A stretch of DNA of 64,000 bases from Sporosarcina highlanderae. Lineage in GTDB: Bacteria; Bacillota; Bacilli; Bacillales_A; Planococcaceae. Made by a program: the position numbers and the translations under genes. The stretch lies in contig NZ_JAROCC010000001.1 of the NCBI RefSeq assembly GCF_030433715.1, positions 248,001 through 312,000 of the forward strand, read 5' to 3'. Under the pieces are notes generated by a model. It ran no database searches and had not been told where the DNA came from. It saw only the letters and a program-made list of their open reading frames with translations. Numbering within the stretch: the stretch's first letter is position 1; each line of letters opens with the position of its first letter. This document shows positions 26,635 to 35,461 of this stretch, piece after piece.

Positions 26635-28782
26635 TCATCTTAATTTCAATGAATCAGTTTTCTTATAGTTATTCATATCATAGCTATTGATTTCACGGGA
26701 AGCAATGGTATAAATCGTATCGCCACTGTAAATAAGTCGTTGAATTTGGGTTTCCCACATTTCATACTCCTCATTTGGGGCTTTCGCTTTTATGAGATCG
26801 CCTTTCAAAACGATTCCTTTGTCCGGTGTGATTTCATAGACCAACGCTCCTGATCCTTTATAGTCCAGTGCGAATTCCTTATTGGATTTTTCGTAAATGC
26901 TGACAGGAAAACCGAATAGATTGCGGGCTCTATGCTCGAACAGCGCTTTGTGATCGTATTGTAGCGAAGAGTAAGTTCCTTGCCCGCCGATGACTTCCGT
27001 AAACTTCTCTTTTGGATTGTTGAAATCAGTTACATCAAATAACGAGATTTTCATACCTTCCGTAGTGATAATCGGCTCGCCTCCCGAAGGGTTCTTTCGT
27101 GATGAAGTTTCATATCCAAAACCGATTAAATGATTTTCATCCAAAGGATGCAAGTAGTTTGAGAAGCCCGGAATTTTCAGCTCGCCTAACACTTCTGGTT
27201 TTGTCGGATCGGCAACATCGATGACGAAGAGAGGGTCTGTCTCTCTGAACGTGACCATATAGGCTTTATCCCCCATGAATCGTGCCGAGTAAATCCGCTC
27301 CCCCTCTGCGAGTCCTTCCACCGATCCAACTAATTGCATGCCATCATTTAAAATGAACAAGTGATTTTTCGAAGGGTTTTTGTCATCCCACATATTCCCT
27401 TCCGTCATGACTACCCGGAAGTTGCCATTATATTCGTCCATCGAGAATTGATTCAGAATGGTCCCTTTAAACTCAGCCGAGCTGTAGAAGACGACTTTTG
27501 TTCCATCAAGGTTAAACTTGAAAAACCCAGTACTTGCTTTACCGGGATTCCAAATCATCATTTCCCTTCCGCCTTTATTCTTTTCCATCTCGTATTTCAT
27601 CGCAGTTAAATATAAGCTGTCTTTTGTCATATACATTTGGCTACTACTTCCAAGGAACCCTTTCGTTTCAAGCATCCCTGTTTCCGCTGAGTCTAAGTCA
27701 ATTGCCGAAATGACAGTATATGAGGCTTCCATTGACCCAGGTAAAATTGCGATGTCCTCAAATTCCAAATAACTCTTTTCTTCTTCCCCATTCGAGTCTA
27801 AAATGACCGGTCGCAACGTTTCTCCCTCGATTTCATCCATTGCCCAGTAGTGCGGATGCATAGTGGTCACTAAGTAAAGGATATTGTTAGCTTTCCGTGC
27901 GTTACTCAAATGGCCTTCAATACCGATTTCGCGAATCAACTCCGGATTTTCTGGGTTCTTCACCGAGTAAATGCTGACCGTACTCATTCCATTGACAGGC
28001 ATAATCATGTCTGTAGCTACCTTTTTCTCGGAATAGGGTTCGTACTTATCCCCAAGAACTATCAATAGATCACCATGCAAGAAAAGCTGCGAAGCATAGT
28101 GGTATTCTTCCATTTTAACGGTGGAGACTAACTTCATTTTGCTTGAATCACGGATATCAACGATTTCCACAGCTGTCCCATCTGAAATGGCATATATATA
28201 ATCGCCATTTGTTTTGACGAAATCCGACTCATCGACACCCTCCACCTGAATGTTAGTCGATGAATAGTCAGCAGCGCCTCCTTCCGCTTTAGCTGATTCC
28301 GCAGAATCGCTCAACGCAAATCTTTCCCTCAAACCTCCGTCCCGCGTTCGTGTTTGCATATCCCTGATTGTCTCGAAATATGCCTTCAAATCCTTTGCAG
28401 AGCTGATTGATTCGATGGAATCATATACAGTGAACTCAAGTTTATCTAAATTAAGCGACTTGAAAAACTTGCTGTTTACAGCTCTATCGTCAAGATGCAG
28501 TGTGTACTTACCTGGCTGTAATCCATTCACTTGAACGGATTGACCGTCTTTCGACAGCTCCATCTCGGCCTGAACTTTCTTGCCATGCTGATCGGTCACA
28601 TAAATATATCCTGCCGTTATAGAATCCGTCACAAGGGGTTCAGAAAAATAAGCATTCCATCCATTATCGGTTAATGCCGTACCTGCAGCGGAAACGGTCA
28701 CCTTCTTAATCATAAAAGCAAAACTTATAACTAACACGATGATAATCGAAGCTGCGCCAAGCCAAACAAGCGGTTTTCTCAC
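26635..28782 (-). CDS. Membrane-anchored beta-propeller protein
   Basis: A 715-residue protein with one N-terminal signal-anchor helix (VWLGAASIIIVLVISFAFMI), a short Ig-like/SbsA-type segment (residues about 45-120, DNGWNAYFSEPLVTDSI) and a large extracellular C-terminal propeller of the Beta_propel (PF09826) type. Seen repeats include VDESDFVKTNGDYIYAIS, LIVLGDKYEPYS, VFYSSAEFKGTILNQF and DKAYMVTFRETDPLFVIDV, with recurring Tyr-Asp and V-I-D-V blades. Function unknown; probably surface-exposed binding or cell-wall-related. GTG at 28782 was chosen since GGAGG lies nine bases upstream; the ATG at 28791 directly abuts that site. Confidence 0.8.
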   Translation of the reverse strand: MRKPLVWLGAASIIIVLVISFAFMIKKVTVSAAGTALTDNGWNAYFSEPLVTDSITAGYIYVTDQHGKKVQAEMELSKDGQSVQVNGLQPGKYTLHLDDRAVNSKFFKSLNLDKLEFTVYDSIESISSAKDLKAYFETIRDMQTRTRDGGLRERFALSDSAESAKAEGGAADYSSTNIQVEGVDESDFVKTNGDYIYAISDGTAVEIVDIRDSSKMKLVSTVKMEEYHYASQLFLHGDLLIVLGDKYEPYSEKKVATDMIMPVNGMSTVSIYSVKNPENPELIREIGIEGHLSNARKANNILYLVTTMHPHYWAMDEIEGETLRPVILDSNGEEEKSYLEFEDIAILPGSMEASYTVISAIDLDSAETGMLETKGFLGSSSQMYMTKDSLYLTAMKYEMEKNKGGREMMIWNPGKASTGFFKFNLDGTKVVFYSSAEFKGTILNQFSMDEYNGNFRVVMTEGNMWDDKNPSKNHLFILNDGMQLVGSVEGLAEGERIYSARFMGDKAYMVTFRETDPLFVIDVADPTKPEVLGELKIPGFSNYLHPLDENHLIGFGYETSSRKNPSGGEPIITTEGMKISLFDVTDFNNPKEKFTEVIGGQGTYSSLQYDHKALFEHRARNLFGFPVSIYEKSNKEFALDYKGSGALVYEITPDKGIVLKGDLIKAKAPNEEYEMWETQIQRLIYSGDTIYTIASREINSYDMNNYKKTDSLKLR

Positions 28783-28924
28783 CTTTAACATCCTCCTTGA
28801 TGCCTCTTTATAAAAGTAGACTGTTTTTTTGCAATTTAGTTTCACTCTAAAAAAAACATTTCTACTAATCAACTTGAATATGATAGTATTGAGGAGTATC
28901 AAATATAAAGGGGGATTTAGAGAA

Positions 28925-30238
28925 ATGAAAACGTTAACAAGATGGTCGAATACGATCATGGAAAGGTATTTGCCGGATCCATACATATTTGTGGCGATAC
29001 TGACATTGGTCGTATTCCTACTCGGTCTCGGTTTAACCGATTCGGGTCCACTCGACATGGTCGTTCACTGGGGAGATGGCTTCTGGGGACTTTTATCCTT
29101 CACTATGCAGATGGTTATCGTTTTAGTGGCAGGTCATGTGTTGGCAAGTAGCCCAGTCTTCAAAAAACTATTGAGTTCAATGGCAGGATTGGCGAAATCG
29201 CCTGGTCAAGCAATTGTGCTTGTCACAGTTGTATCGCTTATCGCTTGCTGGATCAACTGGGGGTTCGGCCTTGTCATCGGGGCATTGTTCGCCAAGGAGA
29301 TTGCTAAAAAGGTAACGACTGTCGACTATCGTCTATTAATTGCAAGCGCTTACTCAGGATTCATTATTTGGCACGGTGGTTTAGGTGGGTCAATCCCATT
29401 ATCCATCGCGACTGCTGATCATCCTTTTTCAGGTGTCATGGGTGTCGTTCCGACGTCCGAAACGATTTTTTCAACGTATAATCTATTAATTATCGGAATC
29501 CTTTTCATTACTTTACCGTTGTTGAACCGTTTCATGATGCCGAAACCGGAGGATACTGTCACTGTCGATCCTAAACTATTGGAAGATGAAATCGAAGTAG
29601 AAGAGGTTGCGGAAAAAACTCCTGCAGCACGTCTTGAAAATAGCTTCATCCTTTCAATGTTAATCGGCGCATTGGGTGTTGTCTATCTCGTACAACACTT
29701 TGTTGGTAAAGGCTTCGATTTGAACTTGAATATCGTCAACTTGATCTTCTTTATTCTTGGTATCATTTTCCACGGGACGCCGAGACGTTTCCTTGCGGCT
29801 GTTGCAAATGCTGTTAGGACGGCTGGCGGTATTATTATTCAGTTCCCGTTCTACGCAGGAATCATGGGCATGATGGTTGCATCAGGCTTAGCAGGTGTTA
29901 TGTCCGAATGGTTCGTCAGCATCTCGACAGAAGCGACATTCCCGCTCTTCACATTCTATGCTGCGGGTCTTGTTAACTTCTTCGTACCTTCAGGTGGCGG
30001 CCAATGGGCAGTTCAAGCACCAATTATGCTTGAAGCGGCAACTACACTTGGCGTGAGCTACTCGAAAACAGCTATGGCGATCGCTTGGGGTGACGCTTGG
30101 ACAAATATGATCCAACCGTTCTGGGCATTGCCTGCACTTGCGATTGCAGGATTGCGCGCGAAGGATATCATGGGCTACTGTGTATTCGTGTTAGTGTTAA
30201 GCGGTATTGTTGTAAGTATTGGTTTGTTCTTCTTTTAA
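28925..30238 (+). CDS. atoE: Short-chain fatty acid transporter, AtoE family
   Basis: Polytopic membrane permease of 437 residues, TIGR00366/AtoE type, thought to import acetoacetate or other short-chain fatty acids. Seen: about ten hydrophobic helices, the conserved CWINWGFGLVIGA, YSGFIIWHGGLGGSIPL, FVPSGGGQWAVQAPIM and WGDAWTNMIQPFWALPAL. An acidic cytoplasmic loop lies in the middle. ATG at 28925 has AAAGGGGG upstream. It is divergent from the propeller gene and stands alone, without the ato metabolic genes. Confidence 0.9.
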   Translation: MKTLTRWSNTIMERYLPDPYIFVAILTLVVFLLGLGLTDSGPLDMVVHWGDGFWGLLSFTMQMVIVLVAGHVLASSPVFKKLLSSMAGLAKSPGQAIVLVTVVSLIACWINWGFGLVIGALFAKEIAKKVTTVDYRLLIASAYSGFIIWHGGLGGSIPLSIATADHPFSGVMGVVPTSETIFSTYNLLIIGILFITLPLLNRFMMPKPEDTVTVDPKLLEDEIEVEEVAEKTPAARLENSFILSMLIGALGVVYLVQHFVGKGFDLNLNIVNLIFFILGIIFHGTPRRFLAAVANAVRTAGGIIIQFPFYAGIMGMMVASGLAGVMSEWFVSISTEATFPLFTFYAAGLVNFFVPSGGGQWAVQAPIMLEAATTLGVSYSKTAMAIAWGDAWTNMIQPFWALPALAIAGLRAKDIMGYCVFVLVLSGIVVSIGLFFF

Positions 30239-30243
30239 TTAAC

Positions 30244-30291
30244 AAAAAACATCCGAAGCGTCGTTTTGACGACTTCGGATGTTTTTTTGTT
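30244..30291. terminator. Bidirectional terminator
   Basis: AAAAAACATCCGAAG pairs with CTTCGGATGTTTTTTT, extended by GTCG/CGAC, between convergent atoE and pcp. Confidence 0.92.
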
Positions 30292-30896
30292 CATTCCCCC
30301 AACACTTCTATACAAGCGATAATCGCCCGCTTTAAATCTTCATGGGACCAGCTTGGCACTCGGCCATGCTCGACTCCAAGATCATGTGAAGCCGGGATGT
30401 GAATAAAACCGGCAAGCATGTCGGGACGCTGTTCATTCACAAAATGCAGTTCACGATACATGACGTGGTTGCATAAATATGCCCCGGCAGTGTTCGAAAT
30501 TTCTGCTGGCAACCCTTGCGCCTTCATAGCTTCGACCATTTTCCGAATCGGCATATTTGTAAAATACCCGTCTGCTCCATCTTCAATAATCGGCTCATCC
30601 ACAGGTGCATGTCCGCTATTATCCTTCGCACCATCGTTCACATTGATGGCGATCCGCTCAGGAGTAACTTTAAATCTTCCGCCAGATAGGCCAAGTGACA
30701 ATACTGCGTCTGGTTGCAGTTTTTCAATATGCGAAATGACAAGATCTCCTGAAACACTGAAATCGACCGGCAGGATTTCGCTATGGATTTTGTATCCCCC
30801 GATTTCCATGCCATGCAATTCATCAGCAATCTTTTGGGTTGGGTTAATCGGAAAGTTCAAGAATGGTTCAAAACCTGTTAATAATAGTTTTTTCAT
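30291..30896 (-). CDS. pcp: Pyroglutamyl-peptidase I
   Basis: Cytosolic C15 cysteine peptidase removing N-terminal pyroglutamate from peptides. Seen: LLTGFEPFLNFPINPTQ at the N-terminus, LSLGLSGGRFKVTPERIAIN containing the catalytic Glu, NTAGAYLCNHVMY with the nucleophile Cys, and FIHIPA with the catalytic His. 201 residues, normal length. AAGGGGGAAC upstream of ATG. Confidence 0.95.
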   Translation of the reverse strand: MKKLLLTGFEPFLNFPINPTQKIADELHGMEIGGYKIHSEILPVDFSVSGDLVISHIEKLQPDAVLSLGLSGGRFKVTPERIAINVNDGAKDNSGHAPVDEPIIEDGADGYFTNMPIRKMVEAMKAQGLPAEISNTAGAYLCNHVMYRELHFVNEQRPDMLAGFIHIPASHDLGVEHGRVPSWSHEDLKRAIIACIEVLGE

Positions 30897-30959
30897 TTTT
30901 CAGTTCCCCCTTCACTGTATTATAACGGATTCCGAAGCATCTTGGGTAGTTGTCGGAAA

Positions 30960-30984
30960 GTTTATATTGCACCTGTCAGGGAAT
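30960..30984 (+). promoter_or_regulatory. Sigma-B-like promoter of the SDR gene
   Basis: GTTTAT, 13 bases, GGGAAT: one mismatch in each half from the general-stress consensus GTTTAA / GGGTAT, about 36 bases ahead of the SDR start. Related Bacillus SDR proteins are general-stress genes. Confidence 0.5.
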
Positions 30985-31020
30985 ACTTGAGTACATTGAC
31001 TTTTCGAAGGAGGAGTATAA

Positions 31021-31902
31021 ATGACGAATGATAAATACGAGAAAAAAGATGAACAAGTGACACCACAAACGCAAAATAAACAACCTGGAATCGAAGCAGA
31101 AATGGATCCACTACCGTTATTTGATGATGAAAATTATAAAGGCTCGGGAAAATTAAAAGGGAAAAACGCCTTGATTACCGGTGGAGACAGCGGAATCGGA
31201 CGCGCCGTCGCAGTCGCATATGCAAAAGAAGGAGCAAATGTGGCAATTGCATATTTAGATGAAGCCGAAGATGTCGATGCAAATAAAACCATTGAACTCA
31301 TCGAGAAATACGGTGGGAGAGCGATGAAAATCCGCACTGACATAAGCGAAGAAGAGAACTGTGAGCAGTTGATTGATGATGTCATTCAAGAATTCGGCAG
31401 TTTGAATATCCTTGTGAACAATGCAGGAAAGCAGTTTCCTCAAGATGACATCGCTCAGATTTCGAGTGATCAGCTACGGGAGACATTTGAAACGAACTTT
31501 TTCGGTCTGTTTTATTTATCGAAGGCGGCTTTGGCTCATATGAAAGAAGGCGATTGCATTATCAATACTTCATCCGTTACGGCGTATAACGGTTCGCCAG
31601 GACTAATCGATTATTCTGCAACGAAAGGCGCCATTACTACGTTTACAAGGTCGCTTGCTTTGAATTTGGCTGGCAAAGGCATTCGTGTAAATGCCGTTGC
31701 ACCAGGCCCGATATGGACACCGCTGATTCCCGCGACATTCGATGCGAAAAAAGTCGAACAGCACGGGGCTGATACACCGGTGAAACGCCGAGGCCAACCG
31801 GCGGAAAATGCTCCGGCTTATGTGTTTTTAGCTTCGAACGATTCAAGTTATATGACCGGACAGACGATTCATGTTGATGGCGGCGATTATGTGGGTTCTT
31901 GA
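31021..31902 (+). CDS. SDR family oxidoreductase (general-stress type)
   Basis: A 293-residue short-chain dehydrogenase with a hydrophilic N-terminal extension of about 40 residues, as in the Bacillus YhdF/YhxC/YdaD group. Seen: nucleotide-binding ALITGGDSGIGRAVA, NNAG, catalytic Ser in INTSSVTAYNG, active-site Tyr and Lys in DYSATKGA, and substrate-loop NAVAPGPIWTPLIP. GGAGGAG precedes ATG. Substrate unknown; glucose 1-dehydrogenase-like labels are common for relatives. A sigma-B-like promoter lies upstream. Confidence 0.9.
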   Translation: MTNDKYEKKDEQVTPQTQNKQPGIEAEMDPLPLFDDENYKGSGKLKGKNALITGGDSGIGRAVAVAYAKEGANVAIAYLDEAEDVDANKTIELIEKYGGRAMKIRTDISEEENCEQLIDDVIQEFGSLNILVNNAGKQFPQDDIAQISSDQLRETFETNFFGLFYLSKAALAHMKEGDCIINTSSVTAYNGSPGLIDYSATKGAITTFTRSLALNLAGKGIRVNAVAPGPIWTPLIPATFDAKKVEQHGADTPVKRRGQPAENAPAYVFLASNDSSYMTGQTIHVDGGDYVGS

Positions 31903-31920
31903 TTGATACTTCGGAACAGA

Positions 31921-32118
31921 CTTGAGCGCGGGTCGGCGGTTCTTGAGCGCGGAACAGCTATTCTTGAGCGCGAAACCAGCTTTCTTGAGCGCGGAACGGC
32001 TATTCTTGAGCGCCAAACGCTATTCTTGAGCGCATAACCGACTTTCTTGAGCGCCAAACGCTATTCTTGAGCGCGAAACCGGCTTTATTGAGCGCCAAAC
32101 GCTATTCTTGAGCGCGCC
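31921..32118. repeat. Tandem array, 20-21 bp period, core CTTGAGCGC
   Basis: Ten units with cores starting at 31921, 31942, 31963, 31984, 32005, 32025, 32046, 32066, 32087 and 32107; spacing alternates between 21 and 20 bp. Unit form TTCTTGAGCGC(G/C)AAACxGCTA. The array starts 19 bases after the SDR stop and runs to the terminator between the convergent SDR and yhgE genes. Confidence 0.92.
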
Positions 32119-32135
32119 GCCATTTACTCAATTAC

Positions 32136-32161
32136 AAAAAGCGATCCGCGGATCGCTTTTT
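32136..32161. terminator. Bidirectional terminator
   Basis: AAAAAGCGATCCG pairs with CGGATCGCTTTTT with almost no loop, at the end of yhgE. Confidence 0.88.
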
Positions 32162-32162
32162 C

Positions 32163-34367
32163 TCATGCCTCGACAGTATTCCGTGAATACCTTTTTTTGA
32201 ATATCAATGCAAAGTAACCGAACGTGATCGCCAAGCATGCAACCATGAAGCCGATCAACACGCCGTTGTTAGCCCATAGATGGGCGATGTCCCCTGTAGA
32301 GATCGATGCTTTGAATGCTTGGACCGAATATGTCATCGGCAACAATGTGTTGAAAACTTGAAGTGGTCCAGGAATTAATTCCAACGGGAACGTTCCTGCA
32401 CTTGTCGTTAATTGCAAGATCAAAATAAGAATCGCCGCAAATCGGCCAGGGTCCCCTAACAAAGATACCAACATTTGAACAATCGCGATGAACGTGTAAC
32501 TTGTAATGATCGCTGTCAAAATGAACAATGGCAAGTTGACCGTTTCCATTCCAAGGCCCCACTTGATGATTGCGACAGCAACAAGGGCTTGAATTAAACC
32601 TACAATTGCCAAAACAGACACCTTACTCGCCATCCAACTGAACGCGTTAGTCGGTTTTATCGCTGGTTCAACAAGTGGGAAGACAATCGATAACAACAAT
32701 GCTCCTACGAATAATCCAAGGGAAAGGAAGTATGGCGCAAATCCTGTACCGTAGTTCGGCACCTCATTGATACCGTCTTTTGCCACATCAACAGGTGCAG
32801 CCGCCATTTCATATGTTTTCTCGTTCGGATTCACTTCGCTCGCGGCTTCATTTGCTTCCGCAAGTTTCTCTTTCAATGTCAGTGTACCTTCATTCAATTC
32901 CTTCATGCCGTCAGTCAATTTCGAGGAACCGTCAGCCAACTCCTTCGATTTTGTAGCAAGCGTCCCAGTTCCTTCTCTCAATGTATTTGAACCGGCATTT
33001 AATTCATTCAACCCTGAAGCCAAATCAGATGAACCCTTTTGAGCTGCAGCAACACCTTCGGAAAGCTGTTCAAGTCCAGCCGCCAATGCACCATTACCTT
33101 GTTCAAGAGCTGCAGCACCCTCCGATAATTGAGCTGAAGATCCGTTCAACTTAGTAATACCAGCCAACGCTTGCGCATGGCCATTACGCAATTGGGCAGC
33201 CGCGCCGTCCAATTGGGCAGTACCTTCCTGAAGGGCCGCCGTTCCATTCGACAGCTCAGCCATTCCATCAGAAAGCTCTGCGCTTCCTTGTTTCAATTGG
33301 CCTAATGCCGCTTTCAAAGCAGCTTGCTGCTCCTCAGGCAATGACGCTAAAACCGGCGCCAACTTATCGGATAAATCGTTAATGCCTGCACTCACGTTTT
33401 TCGAGCCTTCACCTAATTGTTGGGCTGCACCATTCAAGGCTACAGTTTTTTCATTGATTGTACTAAGTGCTTTTCCAAACTCATTTTCTTTTTGTGCAAT
33501 CAATGCATAGCTATCTCTTAATTGCTCGACACCGGCCGTATAACTCGCAATGCCAGCTTTCAAGTCGGATGCGCCTTTTGAAGCTTGTGCAGCACCGTTA
33601 TTAAGATCCGCAACACCAGCAGACAATGCGCCAATCCCTTTATTCAAATCAGCCGCGCCTTTTGCTGCATCATTTGTACCCTTCGCTAACCGGTCAGAAC
33701 CGTCTTTCAATGACACCGTGCTTGAAGCCAATGTTTCCAAGTAGCCTTTCAAGTCTCTCGCGCCATTTTCAAGCTCCGTAGCACCATCATGCAATTTACC
33801 CGCTCCGTCTGCCGCTTCACCAAATCCGTTACCCATTTTATCAATTGAGTCAAATAACTGTTCGGCATATGTTGACGCAATCTTTTCATTCACTTCCGCA
33901 CGGATGCGATCCATCGCCGTCTCTCCGATTTGGGCAGACAAGAAGTTAAAGCCTTCATTCGGCTTATAAACGATTGTCAACTTCTCTGGATTTTCATCAA
34001 GCAAAGTTGTAGCATGTTGTGAAAAGTTCTCAGGTATTTCTATTGCGATATAGTAATCCTGGTTTTTCAATCCTTCCTCCGCGACCTCTTGAGAGACGTT
34101 TTGGATATTGAAATTTCCGCTGTTCATCAGTTTATCGACCAACTCATCGCCAAGAGCTAGTTGTTCGCCATCCATTTCGGCACCTTCATCCAAATTGACG
34201 ATTGCGACGGGAAGTGCGCCCATATTGGCATAAGGATCCCAGAACGCCCATAAGAACATGCCCGCATATAAAACAGGAATAAAAAGAATCGCTATCATCG
34301 GTACAAGCATTTTCCTTGTACGCAGAAGCTGCTTCCATTCCGCAACGATCATTGATTTTTTCTTCAT
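32163..34367 (-). CDS. yhgE: YhgE/Pip family membrane protein
   Basis: A 734-residue inner-membrane protein of the YhgE/phage-infection-protein (Pip) family, with ABC-2-type C-terminal membrane helices. Seen: one N-terminal helix (MIAILFIPVLYAGMFLW), an extracytoplasmic domain, a long region (about 180-500) of heptad-like L/AxxGxxxL repeats (AKGAADLNKGIGALSAGVAD and so on) that should form an extended coiled coil or helical rod, and five C-terminal helices. Relatives act as phage receptor (Lactococcus Pip) or export-type proteins. Upstream lies a TetR gene, the same order as Bacillus yhgD-yhgE, and a candidate operator. Confidence 0.88.
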   Translation of the reverse strand: MKKKSMIVAEWKQLLRTRKMLVPMIAILFIPVLYAGMFLWAFWDPYANMGALPVAIVNLDEGAEMDGEQLALGDELVDKLMNSGNFNIQNVSQEVAEEGLKNQDYYIAIEIPENFSQHATTLLDENPEKLTIVYKPNEGFNFLSAQIGETAMDRIRAEVNEKIASTYAEQLFDSIDKMGNGFGEAADGAGKLHDGATELENGARDLKGYLETLASSTVSLKDGSDRLAKGTNDAAKGAADLNKGIGALSAGVADLNNGAAQASKGASDLKAGIASYTAGVEQLRDSYALIAQKENEFGKALSTINEKTVALNGAAQQLGEGSKNVSAGINDLSDKLAPVLASLPEEQQAALKAALGQLKQGSAELSDGMAELSNGTAALQEGTAQLDGAAAQLRNGHAQALAGITKLNGSSAQLSEGAAALEQGNGALAAGLEQLSEGVAAAQKGSSDLASGLNELNAGSNTLREGTGTLATKSKELADGSSKLTDGMKELNEGTLTLKEKLAEANEAASEVNPNEKTYEMAAAPVDVAKDGINEVPNYGTGFAPYFLSLGLFVGALLLSIVFPLVEPAIKPTNAFSWMASKVSVLAIVGLIQALVAVAIIKWGLGMETVNLPLFILTAIITSYTFIAIVQMLVSLLGDPGRFAAILILILQLTTSAGTFPLELIPGPLQVFNTLLPMTYSVQAFKASISTGDIAHLWANNGVLIGFMVACLAITFGYFALIFKKRYSRNTVEA

Positions 34368-34393
34368 TCAAACATTCCTCCGTTAATACCGAC

Positions 34394-34416
34394 TGACTAT
34401 AAACCTTATTTGGTCA
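34394..34416. promoter_or_regulatory. Candidate YhgD operator upstream of yhgE
   Basis: TGAC-N15-GTCA, 23 bases end to end, the same length and outer half-sites as the better palindrome in front of the TetR gene at 35038-35060, though the inner bases differ. Confidence 0.45.
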
Positions 34417-34427
34417 TTCGTGAATAA

Positions 34428-34447
34428 AAAAAGAGTCTCAGGCTAAG
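34428..34447 (-). terminator. Terminator overlapping the TetR stop codon
   Basis: GTCTC / GAGAC hairpin on the minus strand followed by TCTTTTTTT; the stop codon (TGA, 34440-34438) lies in its second arm. Confidence 0.6.
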
Positions 34448-35007
34448 AGACAATTAAAAATAGTATTGCTTAATAATCCCGATATCTGTTCTTCGGACAA
34501 CTCCTCGTCATGTGTTTTGCCCCAATCGACAACAAGCGCAAGATAGGACTTAAATAGAAGAAATGCAACAAGTTCACTATCGCAAGGTTTTAATTCACCC
34601 TTAGCGATTGCCCGCTCAATTTTAGCTTTAATATAAGAGACAATTTCTCTTTCTATTTGCCCTAATACCTCGATGACTGCAGGTGTACGCAATTCTTTTT
34701 CCTCGTCGATCAATTTTGCATATAATTGATGGGTTCCGCGGAATTTGAGCATTTGCATAAGTCGCGCGTGTGCATTTTGTTCGAACGATGCGCCTTCAAC
34801 GGCGACAGCGTCGGACTCAGCCCGCATTTCCTCGGTCATTTTGAGGACGATGGCATTGAACAGTTCTTCTTTATTTGCAAAGAAGGTGTAGATTGTTCCT
34901 TTGCCTACATTTGCAATTTTTGCGACCTGGTCCATCGTTGTAGCTTTATATCCGAATAATGAAAATGACTTTGCAGCGGCTTCCATAATTTCTTGTCTGC
35001 GATCCAC
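34438..35007 (-). CDS. yhgD: TetR/AcrR family regulator, YhgD-like
   Basis: A 189-residue repressor, probable controller of the adjacent yhgE. Seen: N-terminal TetR helix-turn-helix RRQEIMEAAAKSFSLFGYKATTMDQVAKIANVG, in which KGTIYTFFANKEELF is the recognition-helix end; the rest is an all-helical ligand-binding domain. The GTG at 35007 has GGAGGTGAA upstream; an upstream ATG would add 18 unrelated residues. A 23-base palindrome lies 31 bases upstream of the start, so autoregulation is likely. The name follows gene order and family, not proven orthology. Confidence 0.85.
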   Translation of the reverse strand: MDRRQEIMEAAAKSFSLFGYKATTMDQVAKIANVGKGTIYTFFANKEELFNAIVLKMTEEMRAESDAVAVEGASFEQNAHARLMQMLKFRGTHQLYAKLIDEEKELRTPAVIEVLGQIEREIVSYIKAKIERAIAKGELKPCDSELVAFLLFKSYLALVVDWGKTHDEELSEEQISGLLSNTIFNCLLA

Positions 35008-35037
35008 TGCTTCACCTCCATTGAAAGATTTTTTTAT

Positions 35038-35060
35038 TGACCGAAATACATTTTCGGTCA
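35038..35060. promoter_or_regulatory. TetR-type operator upstream of yhgD
   Basis: TGACCGAAA-TACAT-TTTCGGTCA: 9-bp perfect arms, 5-base centre, a classic TetR-family operator form, in the promoter region of the regulator gene. Confidence 0.75.
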
Positions 35061-35178
35061 CTCAGTCATTATACTATACTCATTTTCTGGAGAACGCAAG
35101 GTATTTCTATATGAGAGACGCAAAAATACCCTCCAAGACGGGATGGAAGGCATTTGGTTCATATTAATTCGCTGTATT

Positions 35179-35460
35179 TCATAATCTAACAATAACTTCT
35201 GTCCCGTCTTTCGCCTTTACGTTTACCAATCTGGTTCCCTTATGGTTACGTAACTCAGAAACGATGCTTTTCAGTTCCCGCTTATCCAATTCCGGAATTG
35301 CGTAGGCCTTCGACTTATCCTCCGCATTTTTTACAATTTGCTCGTTTATCAGTTTCCGAAGCCATTTAGAGCTGATAATCGAAATTCCTATAGACAGTAA
35401 AACGTATGGGAGTGGAATGGACAGCTTGAATTTTTCGGTTTTGACTTTGACTTTCAGCAT
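35179..35460 (-). CDS. Small single-helix membrane protein, third gene of the DUF2089 operon
   Basis: A 93-residue protein I do not recognise by family. Seen: one hydrophobic segment (LPYVLLSIGISIISSKW) after a lysine-rich start, then a charged helix and a C-terminal strand pair (GTRLVNVKAKDGTEVIVRL) resembling the end of the preceding gene product (IKSADGDTVSVIIE). It starts one base after the stop of the upstream gene (TGATATG), so the two are translationally coupled. Possibly a membrane partner of the SHOCT-like protein. Confidence 0.7.
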   Translation of the reverse strand: MLKVKVKTEKFKLSIPLPYVLLSIGISIISSKWLRKLINEQIVKNAEDKSKAYAIPELDKRELKSIVSELRNHKGTRLVNVKAKDGTEVIVRL

Positions 35461-35461
35461 A

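Noticed and set aside
28783..29058. N-terminal extension of the beta-propeller protein
   Set aside because: It overlaps the atoE leader and start on the opposite strand, and the signal-anchor begins only at the GTG at 28782.
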